This document shows positions 10,066 through 17,923 of a stretch of DNA of 64,000 nucleotides, piece by piece (position 1 is the stretch's first letter; every line of letters starts with the position of its first letter). Under the pieces are notes generated by a model that ran no database searches, was not told the DNA's origin, and saw only the letters and a list, made by a program, of their open reading frames with translations. The position numbers and the translations under genes are program-made. Source of the DNA: an uncultured Rhodospirillaceae bacterium (lineage in GTDB: Bacteria; Pseudomonadota; Alphaproteobacteria; Reyranellales; Reyranellaceae); the NCBI GenBank assembly GCA_945952105.1, contig CAMFGZ010000011.1, positions 87,635 to 151,634 on the forward strand, in the 5' to 3' direction.

Positions 10066-10884
10066 ATGAAGGGTCCAGAAGACGATGCCGGGCTGGCCGG
10101 CAAGGTGGCGATCATTTCCGGCGGTGGCGCCGCGGGCGACGGTATCGGCAACGGACGCGCCGCAGCGATCCTGCTGGCGCGCGCCGGCACGCATGTGCTG
10201 GTGGCCGACCGCGACCTGAAGCTGGCGGAACGCACGGTCGAGATGATCAAGGCCGAGGGCGGCCAGCACGCGGCGGCCCATGCCGGCGACATGACACAGG
10301 AAGCCGAGTGCAAGCGGCTGGTAGATGCCGCCGTCGATCGCTGGGGCCGGCTCGACTTCCTGGACAACAATATCGGCATCGGCAGCCGCGGCTCGGTCGT
10401 CGACGAGAAGCCCGAGGAATATCGCCGCGTGATGCAGGTGAACGTCGAGACGATGTTCCTGCTCTCCAAGCATGCGATCCCGGCGATGATCAAGACGGCC
10501 AAGGGCGGGTCGATCGTCAACATCTCCTCGATCTCGGCGCTGCGGCCACGCGGCCTCACCACCTACACGACCTCGAAGGCCGCCGTGATCGGCCTCACCC
10601 AGGCGATGGCGGTCGACCACGGCAAGGACCATATCCGCGTCAACTGCATCTGCCCCGGCCCGATGTACACGCCGATGGTCAATCGCGGCAACGGCATGAG
10701 CGAGGCCAACCGGGCCCAGCGCGCCAACGCCTCGGTGCTCAAGATCGAGGGCACCGGCTGGGACATCGGCCACACCGTGCGCTTCCTGCTGAGCAACCAC
10801 GCCCGCTACATCACCGGCCAGGTGATCGTCGTCGACGGCGGCGTGACGCTGCAGGGCCCGTCACGCGATTCTCAGGATCATTGA
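10066..10884 (+). CDS. SDR-family oxidoreductase
   Basis: This 272-residue short-chain dehydrogenase has a Rossmann nucleotide site (VAIISGGGAAGDGIGNGRAA) with an expanded glycine loop. It also has the NNIG segment and the catalytic Ser plus Tyr-x-x-x-Lys (SSISALRPRG, TYTTSK). The C-terminal VDGGVTLQG is typical of classical SDRs. The glycine loop with the GDGIGNGR insertion closely matches the SDR at 11548, so the two are probably paralogues. AGGAGG sits 6 bases upstream of the start. NAD(P) preference and substrate cannot be read. Confidence 0.85.
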   Translation: MKGPEDDAGLAGKVAIISGGGAAGDGIGNGRAAAILLARAGTHVLVADRDLKLAERTVEMIKAEGGQHAAAHAGDMTQEAECKRLVDAAVDRWGRLDFLDNNIGIGSRGSVVDEKPEEYRRVMQVNVETMFLLSKHAIPAMIKTAKGGSIVNISSISALRPRGLTTYTTSKAAVIGLTQAMAVDHGKDHIRVNCICPGPMYTPMVNRGNGMSEANRAQRANASVLKIEGTGWDIGHTVRFLLSNHARYITGQVIVVDGGVTLQGPSRDSQDH

Positions 10885-10900
10885 TTGGACCAGCCGTGAG

Positions 10901-10973
10901 TGTCCTCCCGAGCGCAGCGCGGGGTCCTTACGGCAACAGCACGCATCTCACGCTTTCGGCGCGGGATGACAAC
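10901..10973. repeat. Intergenic palindromic repeat, 'cccgagcgcagcg' family
   Basis: The arms TGTCCTCCCGAGCGCAGCG and, reading backwards from 10973, GTTGTCATCCCGCGCCG form a long imperfect inverted repeat. It fills the gap between an SDR and the carboxymuconolactone decarboxylase gene. The same family occurs at 50712-50799. This copy is more diverged. Confidence 0.6.
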
Positions 10974-10991
10974 GAGGAGGAAACGGAAAAG

Positions 10992-11546
10992 ATGGCCCGC
11001 CTGCCCTATCTCGAGCCCGACCAGGTCGCGCCCGAGTATCGCGACATGCTCAAGCGCAACACCAACCTGCACAAGCTGCTGGTCAACTCGCCCGACATGG
11101 CACGGGCTTTCAGCGGACTGGGCGGCTACATCCGCTTCAAGAGCAAGCTCGACACGCGCCTGCGCGAGCTTGCGATTCTTCAAGTCGGCTGGATGGAGAA
11201 GTCGGAGTACGAGTTCACCCATCATGTGAAGATCGGCAAGGAGTTCGGCGTCACCGACGAGGACATCCAGGGCCTGATCGCCGAGACCGAGGGCAAGCCC
11301 TCCAAGCTCGAACCGCTGGCCAAGGCGATCCTCAAGGGCGCGCGCGAGATGGTGAAGAACCTTGCGATGTCGGACGCCACCTTCGCCGAGATCAAGAAGG
11401 ACCTTTCCGACGAGCACATGACCGACCTGGTGCTCACCATCGCCTTCTATTGCGCCGTCGTCCGCGTGCTCGCCACGATGCAGATCGACAACGAACCCCA
11501 GTACAAAGAGGTACTCAAGCAGTACCCGATCCCGGGAGTGAAGTAG
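10992..11546 (+). CDS. Carboxymuconolactone decarboxylase-family protein
   Basis: This 184-residue all-helical CMD-fold protein has the core segment RELAILQVGWMEKSEYEFTH, where the Glu and His of the CMD/AhpD active site lie. The CxxC pair of AhpD peroxidases is absent, so this is the hydrolase/decarboxylase-type branch rather than a peroxidase. The ATG at 10992 follows GAGGAGGAAA. The next SDR begins one base after the stop. Placement between two paralogous SDRs suggests it processes the product of one of them. The substrate is unknown; true 4-carboxymuconolactone activity is unlikely to be certain without pcaCD neighbours. Confidence 0.75.
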   Translation: MARLPYLEPDQVAPEYRDMLKRNTNLHKLLVNSPDMARAFSGLGGYIRFKSKLDTRLRELAILQVGWMEKSEYEFTHHVKIGKEFGVTDEDIQGLIAETEGKPSKLEPLAKAILKGAREMVKNLAMSDATFAEIKKDLSDEHMTDLVLTIAFYCAVVRVLATMQIDNEPQYKEVLKQYPIPGVK

Positions 11547-11547
11547 C

Positions 11548-12348
11548 ATGCGTCTCAAGGATCGTGTTGCCATCGTCGTCGGCGCCGGGCAGAGCCCCGG
11601 CGAAGGCATCGGCAACGGGCGCGCCACCGCGCTCACCTTCGCGCGCGAGGGCGCCAAGGTCCTCTGCGTCGATCACAATCTCGCCTCGGCGCAGGAAACC
11701 GTCGAGATGATCGGCGTCAACCAGGGCACGGCGGTCGCCTTCAAGGCCGACGTCACCAAGGAGGCCGAGATCAAGGCCATGGTTGCCGACGCCCATGCCC
11801 GCTGGGGCAGGGTCGATATCCTGCACAACAATGTCGGCGTCTCGCTCTCGGGCGGCGACGCGGAACTCCTCACCATCACCGAGGAGGCCTTCGACCGCTG
11901 CGTCGCGATCAACCTCAAGAGCTGCATCTTCGCCGCCCGGCACGTGATCCCGATCATGCGCGAGCAGAAGAGCGGCGCGATCATCAACATCTCGTCGATG
12001 GCCGTGATCACCACCTATCCCTACGTGGCCTACAAGGCGACTAAGTCGGCAATGGTGTCCTTCACCGAGCAGCTCGCCTACCAGAATGCGCCGTACGGCA
12101 TCCGCGCCAACGTCATCCTGCCCGGTTTGATGAACACGCCCATGGCCGTCGACACACGCGCCCGCGAGTTCAAGAAGAGCCGCGCCGAGGTCGAGGCCGA
12201 ACGCGACGCCAAGGTGCCGCTCGGCAAGAAGATGGGCACCGGCTGGGACGTCGCCAACGCCGCCCTCTTCCTCGCCTCCGACGAGGCGAGCTTCATCACC
12301 GGCGTCACGCTGCCGGTCGATGGCGGCGCCAGCGTCCGGCGCGGCTAG
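11548..12348 (+). CDS. SDR-family oxidoreductase, paralogue of the SDR at 10066
   Basis: This 266-residue classical SDR has the glycine-rich site VGAGQSPGEGIGNGRATAL, with the same extended GEGIGNGR loop as the gene at 10066. It also has HNNVGVSLSGGD, the catalytic serines in ISSMAV, YKATK as the Tyr-Lys pair, and the C-terminal LPVDGGASVRRG. It starts one base after the CMD-family stop, so it is tightly coupled. It is likely a 3-hydroxyacyl or alcohol dehydrogenase in the same pathway. The substrate is unknown. Confidence 0.85.
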   Translation: MRLKDRVAIVVGAGQSPGEGIGNGRATALTFAREGAKVLCVDHNLASAQETVEMIGVNQGTAVAFKADVTKEAEIKAMVADAHARWGRVDILHNNVGVSLSGGDAELLTITEEAFDRCVAINLKSCIFAARHVIPIMREQKSGAIINISSMAVITTYPYVAYKATKSAMVSFTEQLAYQNAPYGIRANVILPGLMNTPMAVDTRAREFKKSRAEVEAERDAKVPLGKKMGTGWDVANAALFLASDEASFITGVTLPVDGGASVRRG

Positions 12349-12376
12349 AGGCACGAACCTTGCGTCCGGCGAGGAC

Positions 12377-13135
12377 ATGAACCGACTCGCCGGCAAGACC
12401 GCCCTCATCACCGGTGCCTCCTCGGGCATCGGCCGCGCCATCGCGAAGAAGTTCCAGGCGGAAGGCGCGACCCTCCTCCTGATGGACATCACCGAGGCGG
12501 TGGTCGAGGGTGGCGAGCCGACCCACAGGATCCTGAACGTGCCCTTTTTCCAGGGCGACGTCTCGAACGAGAGGGATGTCGAGGAGGCGGTGCGCCAGGC
12601 CGCCCTGCCGACCGGACGGCTCGACATCGTGGTCAACGACGCCGCCATCCGGTCAGCCAAGAAGCTGACCGACACCAGCCTGGAAGAGTGGAACCGGGTG
12701 ATGGAGGTGAACGTCACCGGCGTCTTCCTGATGTGCCGCGCCGCCGTCCGCCGGATGCTGACGCAGGAGATCCGCAACGAGGCGCGCGGGCGCATCGTCA
12801 ATATCTCCTCGCAGCACGGCATGATCTCCTCGCCCGAGGATTTCTCCTACGGCGTCTCGAAATCGGCGGTGGTCTACATCACGCGCCAGATCGCGTCCGA
12901 CTACGGAAGCGACAGCATCATCTGCAACGCGGTAGCGCCGGGCAAAATCCTCACCGGCAAGACCGGCCGCGCGATCGAGCCGCGCTGGATCGACTATTCG
13001 CACGCCCGCACGCCTCTGCCGCGCCTTGGACGTTCCGAGGACGTGGCCAATGCCGCCCTGTTCCTCGCCTCCGACGAAGCGACGTTCATCACCGGCGAGA
13101 ATTTGATGGTCGACGGCGGCTGGATGGCGAACTGA
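12377..13135 (+). CDS. SDR-family oxidoreductase
   Basis: This 252-residue SDR has the canonical TGASSGIGRAIAKKF nucleotide site, a VNDAAIR segment, SSQHGM and catalytic YGVSK, and the terminal VDGGWMAN. The ATG at 12377 starts the Rossmann fold directly; the frame extends 19 codons upstream into the previous gene without homology. It is the last gene of the plus-strand run that begins at 3895. Its final 47 bases overlap the 3' end of the LysR gene on the other strand. The likely role is a fabG-like or sugar/alcohol dehydrogenase; the substrate is unknown. Confidence 0.85.
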   Translation: MNRLAGKTALITGASSGIGRAIAKKFQAEGATLLLMDITEAVVEGGEPTHRILNVPFFQGDVSNERDVEEAVRQAALPTGRLDIVVNDAAIRSAKKLTDTSLEEWNRVMEVNVTGVFLMCRAAVRRMLTQEIRNEARGRIVNISSQHGMISSPEDFSYGVSKSAVVYITRQIASDYGSDSIICNAVAPGKILTGKTGRAIEPRWIDYSHARTPLPRLGRSEDVANAALFLASDEATFITGENLMVDGGWMAN

Positions 13136-14000
13136 CCGGCAGCAGCCCGGCCAGCACCTGCAGGAAGGCGCGCACGAGACGCGCGTTCTGCCGCTCCCTG
13201 AGGTGCACGACATGGGCGTAGGTGAATATCTCGGTATCCGTGATCGGCAATGGCTTGATCCGCGGATCGGGGATGAATTCGGCCTCCGACACGACGCCCA
13301 TGCCGATTCCCTTGGCCACCGCCTCGCGGATCGATTCGCGGCTGCCGATCTCCATCACGACCTTGGGCCGCACATCGGCTTCGCGCATCGCCTGGTCGAA
13401 GGCGCGGCGCGTCGTCGAGCCGGCCTCGCGTACGATCAGCCGCTGCCCTTCCATGTCGCGCGCACGGATGCTGCGACGCTGCGCAAAGGGATGGTCGATG
13501 GGGCAGAAGGCGATCACCCGGTGGCGGCGATAGGGAATGGCGACCAGCCGCGGATCTGGATCGACATGGGCCAGCACAGCCACGTCGGTCCGGTAATCCA
13601 GAAGGTCGCGCAGCGTGTCGCGTGAGTTGCCGACAGTGACCGAGACGTAAAGGCCAGGATGGCGCGCATTGAATGCCGCCAGCATGTCGGTCACGTGATA
13701 GGGCCCGACGGCGCCGACGCGCAGGTGGCCGGTCTTGAGACCACGCGTCTCGTTGAGGTAGTCGGCCGCTTCCTTCTCGTCGGCGAACAGCCGACGCGTG
13801 ATGTCCAGAAGGCCGCCGCCGGCTTCGGTGAGTTCGATGCGCCGGCCGCGACGCACGAACAGCTCGACCCCGAACTCCTGCTCCAGCGACTTCACCTGCG
13901 TCGTGATCGTGGGCTGGCTGACGCCCAGCTCGCGCGCGGCGGCGGTGAAGCTCAGCCGTTGCGCCACCGCATGGAAGGAGCGGAGCTGTGTGTGCCTCAT
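13089..14000 (-). CDS. LysR-family regulator, probable phosphonate-catabolism regulator
   Basis: This 303-residue LTTR has an N-terminal winged helix-turn-helix at residues 1-60 (FTAAARELGVSQPTITTQV, LEQEFGVELFVRRGR) and a periplasmic-binding-like effector domain to about 290. The sequence resembles the aminoethylphosphonate-associated LysR group as I recall it, and position supports this: it is divergent from a phosphonate-type Fe-ADH and phnDCE. The start at 14000 (MRHTQLRSFHAV) matches the family; an upstream extension would run into the operator region. The last 15 or so residues (Ser/Arg-rich) lie antisense to the end of the SDR gene, suggesting read-through after loss of an earlier stop. 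Confidence 0.85.
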   Translation of the reverse strand: MRHTQLRSFHAVAQRLSFTAAARELGVSQPTITTQVKSLEQEFGVELFVRRGRRIELTEAGGGLLDITRRLFADEKEAADYLNETRGLKTGHLRVGAVGPYHVTDMLAAFNARHPGLYVSVTVGNSRDTLRDLLDYRTDVAVLAHVDPDPRLVAIPYRRHRVIAFCPIDHPFAQRRSIRARDMEGQRLIVREAGSTTRRAFDQAMREADVRPKVVMEIGSRESIREAVAKGIGMGVVSEAEFIPDPRIKPLPITDTEIFTYAHVVHLRERQNARLVRAFLQVLAGLLPVSSPSSRRRPSNSRR

Positions 14001-14040
14001 ATTGATTTTCTCAATGCCAATTCGAGAATGTTTGAATTGG
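14001..14040. promoter_or_regulatory. LysR operator region of the phosphonate locus
   Basis: Two inverted repeats lie in the AT-rich divergent gap. One is ATTGA-TTTTC-TCAAT at 14001-14015. The other is CCAATTC, 10 bases, GAATTGG at 14017-14040. Dyads with this spacing and the T-rich/A-rich arms are typical LTTR recognition and activation sites. They lie directly against the LysR start and about 80 bases before the Fe-ADH start. Confidence 0.55.
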
Positions 14041-14119
14041 TTAAATGTGAGAGCCGGCCGGAAGATTGTCAAAAGGCCGACAAGGCCCGAGCCGCAAAAG
14101 CCATGGGAGTGAAGCGCGG

Positions 14120-15232
14120 ATGTGGCGCTACCGTAATCCGGTCGACGTGAAGTTCGGCGCCGGCGTCTTCGAGACGCTGGGCAAGGTCCTGGCAGGCCGC
14201 GCCTACTGCCTCGTCACCTACGACGATGCCAATGGCGGCGGCGTGTTCGCCGACCTTGCGCGCCGCGTCGTTGCACAGGCCGGCGCACCCGCCGTCACCG
14301 TGAGCAACATCGGCCCCAACCCCGACTTCGTCGGCCTCACCGAATCCTGCCGCACCTATGCGGCCGCGACGCATCCGGTCGAGGCGATCGTCGCGCTCGG
14401 CGGCGGCTCGGTGATGGATGCCGCCAAGGTGCTGGCTGCCGCGAGGGGCGACTTCGACACGGTGCGGCGCCACCTGCAGACCGGCAAGGACGGCGACGCG
14501 CTTGGCCGCACGCCGATCATCGCCATCCCGACCACGGCAGGCACCGGAAGCGAGGTCACGTCGTGGGCCACGGTCTGGGACACCGGCGCGATGAAGAAAT
14601 ACTCGCTGGCCCGGGAAACGCTCTATCCCGAAACGGCCCTGGTCGATCCGCTGCTGACGCTCGGCCTGCCGCGTGCCATCACCATCAGCACCGGACTCGA
14701 TGCGCTCAGCCATGCGCTGGAAAGCATCTGGAACGTCAACGCCAACCCGGTGTCGAGTTCGCTGGCCGAGGTCGCCGCTCGCGAAGTGATCGACGCCCTG
14801 CCCTTGCTGGCGGACGACCTGCGCAACGAAGCACTGCGCACGCGGCTGGCACGCGCCAGCCTGTTCGCGGGCCTCGCTTTCTCCAACACGCGCACCGCGC
14901 TCGCCCATTCGCTGTCCTATCACCTGACCCTACATCACGGCGTGCCGCACGGCATTGCGTGCTCGTTCAGCCTGCCGATGGTGATGCGTGCCGTGACCGG
15001 CTGCGATGCCGCCTGCGACGCCTCGCTGCGCCGGATCTTCGGTCACGACCTGATGGCAGGCGCCGCGCGCCTCGAAATCTTCCTGAAGAAACTCGGCATC
15101 TCGCCCGACGCCACCGCGCACGGCATCGCCGCCCGCGACTGGGCGCGTCTGGTCGACGATGCGTTGGCCGGCGATCGCGGCCGCAACTTCATCGGACGCC
15201 GGGAGGCGCTGTTGGCCGAAATGGCCGCTTAG
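14120..15232 (+). CDS. Phosphonate-associated iron-containing alcohol dehydrogenase
   Basis: This 370-residue group III (Fe-dependent) alcohol dehydrogenase has the NAD motif VALGGGSVMDAAKV, IPTTAGTGSEVTSWA and the metal-ligand histidines in LDALSHALES and LTLHHGVPHG. The N-terminus MWRYRNPVDVKFGAG is like that of the phosphonatase-associated Fe-ADH family as I remember it. The likely reaction is interconversion of a phosphono-aldehyde or other aldehyde with its alcohol. The ATG at 14120 has GGGAGTGAAG upstream. It leads the phnDCE operon (33 bases to phnD) and is divergent from the LysR gene. Confidence 0.8.
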   Translation: MWRYRNPVDVKFGAGVFETLGKVLAGRAYCLVTYDDANGGGVFADLARRVVAQAGAPAVTVSNIGPNPDFVGLTESCRTYAAATHPVEAIVALGGGSVMDAAKVLAAARGDFDTVRRHLQTGKDGDALGRTPIIAIPTTAGTGSEVTSWATVWDTGAMKKYSLARETLYPETALVDPLLTLGLPRAITISTGLDALSHALESIWNVNANPVSSSLAEVAAREVIDALPLLADDLRNEALRTRLARASLFAGLAFSNTRTALAHSLSYHLTLHHGVPHGIACSFSLPMVMRAVTGCDAACDASLRRIFGHDLMAGAARLEIFLKKLGISPDATAHGIAARDWARLVDDALAGDRGRNFIGRREALLAEMAA

Positions 15233-15265
15233 ACGTCAAAGCAAGAAACCACGGAGGAAACAAAA

Positions 15266-16150
15266 ATGACCAGGATGACGCGTCGCGATTTCGGGTTCTT
15301 AACCGCCGGCTCGCTGCTGGCGGGCGGTACCCTCGGCACCTCGGGCGCAGCCCAGGCGCAGCAGGTTCTCAAGGTCGGTCTCATCCCCTCCGAGGATTCG
15401 CGGGCGATGCTTGCACAGAGCAAGGACATCCTCGACGCGGTCGAGAAGAACTCCGGCATGAAGGTCCAGGGCTTCGTCGCCACCGACTACAATGGCGTGA
15501 TCGAGGCCCTGCGCGCCAAGCATCTCGACATCGCCTATCTCGGGCCCTTCTCCTACGTGCTGGCCACCACGGTGACGCCGGTCGAGGCCTTCGCCATCGC
15601 CGAGACCGCCAAGGCCGGCCGCACTTACTACCATTCCAAGATCATCGCCCTGAAATCGAGCGGCATCAAAACGCTCGACGATCTCAAGGGCAAGAACTTC
15701 GCCTTCGTCGATCCGGCCTCGACCTCGGGCTACGCCTTCCCGCTCGCCGGACTGCTCAAGGCCGGCATCGAGCCCAAGCGCGACTTCAAGACGGTGCTCT
15801 TCACCGGCGCACACGACGCCAACGCACTGGCCGTCGCCAACGGCAAGGTCGATGCCGCGACCATCGCCGACCGCATTCTCGATGCCGCCATCGCGAAGGG
15901 TCATATCAAGGCCGACCAAATTCAGGTCGTCTGGGAATCGCCGCCGATCCCGGAATCGCCGATGGTCTGGCGCAAGGATCTCTCGCCCGAGACGAAGGCC
16001 AAGGTTAAAGCCGCCTTCCTGTCGATCAAGGACCTCAACTGGTCCGACCAGGGCAAGCTGAACGGTTTCAAGGAAACCAACGACCAGGCCTACGACATCG
16101 TGCGCGAGACCGCGAAGCTCGCGAACATCGACCTGAAGAAGCAGAAGTAG
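15266..16150 (+). CDS. phnD: Phosphonate ABC transporter substrate-binding protein
   Basis: This 294-residue PhnD-type periplasmic binding protein begins with a twin-arginine-like signal (RRDFGFLTAGSLLAGG) and a cleavage region near AQAQQ. The mature part reads VLKVGLIPSEDSRAMLAQSK, DYNGVIEALRAKHLDIAYLG and FVDPASTSGYAFP, which are diagnostic for phosphate/phosphonate-binding PhnD proteins. It delivers an organophosphonate, or possibly phosphite, to PhnE/PhnC. GGAGG stands before the start. It is the second gene of the operon, after Fe-ADH. Confidence 0.9.
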   Translation: MTRMTRRDFGFLTAGSLLAGGTLGTSGAAQAQQVLKVGLIPSEDSRAMLAQSKDILDAVEKNSGMKVQGFVATDYNGVIEALRAKHLDIAYLGPFSYVLATTVTPVEAFAIAETAKAGRTYYHSKIIALKSSGIKTLDDLKGKNFAFVDPASTSGYAFPLAGLLKAGIEPKRDFKTVLFTGAHDANALAVANGKVDAATIADRILDAAIAKGHIKADQIQVVWESPPIPESPMVWRKDLSPETKAKVKAAFLSIKDLNWSDQGKLNGFKETNDQAYDIVRETAKLANIDLKKQK

Positions 16151-16182
16151 CCGCCGCCACTCGCTCCAAGGGAGATCGACCG

Positions 16183-17040
16183 ATGATCGAAATCCGCGGC
16201 CTCGCCAAATCATATGGCGACCATCAGGCGCTGTGCGACGTCAGCCTCTCGATCCGGCCCGGCGAGTTCGTCGTCGTGCTGGGCCCGTCAGGTGCTGGCA
16301 AGTCGACGCTGCTGCGCTGCATCAACCGGCTGATCGAGCCGACGGCCGGCGACATCCTGGTCGACGGCACGTCGCTGTCGTCCAACCGCCGCGACCTGCG
16401 CCTGCTCCGGCGCAACGTCGCGATGATCTTCCAGCAGCATAATCTGGTGAAGCGCCTCAGCGTGCTGAAGAACGTGCTGGTCGGCCGTATGGCCGATCTT
16501 TCTCCGATCCTCAGCAGCCTGCAGCTTTTCCCGGAAGCCGACGTGAAGATCGCGATGCACTGCCTCGAGCAGGTCGCCATGTCCCACAAGGCCCGCAACC
16601 GCGCCGACGCGCTGTCGGGCGGCGAGCAGCAGCGGGTCGGCATCGCCCGCGCGCTGGCCCAGCAGCCGAAGTTCATGCTGGCCGACGAGCCGGTCGCGAG
16701 TCTCGATCCCAAGACTTCGCGCATCGTGCTCAATTACCTGAAGAAGAGCTGCAAGGACTCCAACATCGCGGTCCTCTGCAATCTGCACCAGATCGACTAT
16801 GCGCTGGAATTCGCCGAGCGGGTCGTCGGCCTCTCGGCCGGCCGTGTCGTTTATGACGGCGCTCCGGCGGGCGTCAGCGGCGACGTGATCCGCAGCATCT
16901 ATCCCGGCCTCGACGATCCCAATGTGCTCGACGCCGCCCAGCGTCTCACCGAACGCCGCCGCGCCGCGGCCGAAGCCGAGATCGCACTGGCCGTCGCGGC
17001 AACGGCGGCTGCCACGACCTCCGTCGAAGGGAGGGCCTAG
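16183..17040 (+). CDS. phnC: Phosphonate ABC transporter ATP-binding protein
   Basis: This 285-residue ABC ATPase has the Walker A GPSGAGKSTLLRCINRL, the signature LSGGEQQRVGIARALAQQP and the Walker B FMLADEPVASLDP. The helical insert IFQQHNLVKRLSVLKNVLVG with GRM is typical of PhnC. The C-terminus extends about 25 residues beyond the usual end with an Ala-rich tail of no known function. GGGAG sits before the ATG. phnE follows after 3 bases. Confidence 0.92.
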   Translation: MIEIRGLAKSYGDHQALCDVSLSIRPGEFVVVLGPSGAGKSTLLRCINRLIEPTAGDILVDGTSLSSNRRDLRLLRRNVAMIFQQHNLVKRLSVLKNVLVGRMADLSPILSSLQLFPEADVKIAMHCLEQVAMSHKARNRADALSGGEQQRVGIARALAQQPKFMLADEPVASLDPKTSRIVLNYLKKSCKDSNIAVLCNLHQIDYALEFAERVVGLSAGRVVYDGAPAGVSGDVIRSIYPGLDDPNVLDAAQRLTERRRAAAEAEIALAVAATAAATTSVEGRA

Positions 17041-17043
17041 GAC

Positions 17044-17838
17044 ATGTCGCTGCAATTCGTCGTCAACAAGCCGCGCGGCCCGCTCGGCTGGTGGATCATG
17101 GTCCCGATCCTGGCCGCCACGGTCGCCGCCCTCTGGTGGTCGGCCCTCGGCACCCGCCTCAGCATCACCGGCTTCATCGATGGCCTGCCGTGGATCGGCG
17201 ACTTCATCGGCCGCATGCTGCCGCCCAACTTCGCCTTCATGCAGAAGCTGGTGCAGCCGGCGATCGAGACGGTGCAGATCGCGCTGTGGGGCACCCTGCT
17301 CGGCATCGTTCTGGCGCTGCCGGTCTGCTTCTTCGCAGCGCGAAACCTCTCGCCCTATGCCTGGGTGTTCCATGGGCTGCGTCAGGTGCTGAACGTGATG
17401 CGTGGCATCAACGAGATCATCCTGGCGCTGATCTTCGTCGCCGCCGTCGGCCTCGGTCCCTTCGCCGGCGTGCTGGCCATCGCGCTGCACGGTGCCGGCA
17501 TGTTGGGCAAGTTCTTCGCCGAGGCGATCGAGGAGATCGACGAGGGTCCGCTCGACGCGCTGCGCGCCGCCGGCGCGGGCACGTTGCAGCGGATCGTCTT
17601 CGGCGTATTGCCGCAGGTGCTGCCCGCCTGGATCGGTGTCGTGCTCTATCGCTTCGAGACCAACATCCGTGTCTCGACCGTGCTGGGCATGGTCGGCGCC
17701 GGCGGCATCGGCTTCGAGCTCATCAGCTCAATGAAGCTCTTCGCCTATGAGGATACGGCGGCCTGCGTGATCGTCATCCTGATCCTTGTGCTCGCGGCAG
17801 ATCTGATGTCTTCGAAACTCCGTGCCATGATCCGGTAG
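17044..17838 (+). CDS. phnE: Phosphonate ABC transporter permease
   Basis: This 264-residue inner-membrane permease has about six hydrophobic segments, including WIMVPILAATVAALWW and TVQIALWGTLLGIVLALPVC. The EAA loop reads EAIEEIDEGPLDALRAAGAG, the site that docks PhnC. It follows phnC after 3 bases. No C-P lyase or phosphonatase gene follows; instead an oligopeptide-type binding protein begins 85 bases on. Confidence 0.9.
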   Translation: MSLQFVVNKPRGPLGWWIMVPILAATVAALWWSALGTRLSITGFIDGLPWIGDFIGRMLPPNFAFMQKLVQPAIETVQIALWGTLLGIVLALPVCFFAARNLSPYAWVFHGLRQVLNVMRGINEIILALIFVAAVGLGPFAGVLAIALHGAGMLGKFFAEAIEEIDEGPLDALRAAGAGTLQRIVFGVLPQVLPAWIGVVLYRFETNIRVSTVLGMVGAGGIGFELISSMKLFAYEDTAACVIVILILVLAADLMSSKLRAMIR

Positions 17839-17923
17839 CGCGATCCGCTAGCCGGACCGGGCCACTCGACGGAGACACTTCATCGCGTCATCCTCTCTGC
17901 AACGGGGTATGGGAGGATATCGG

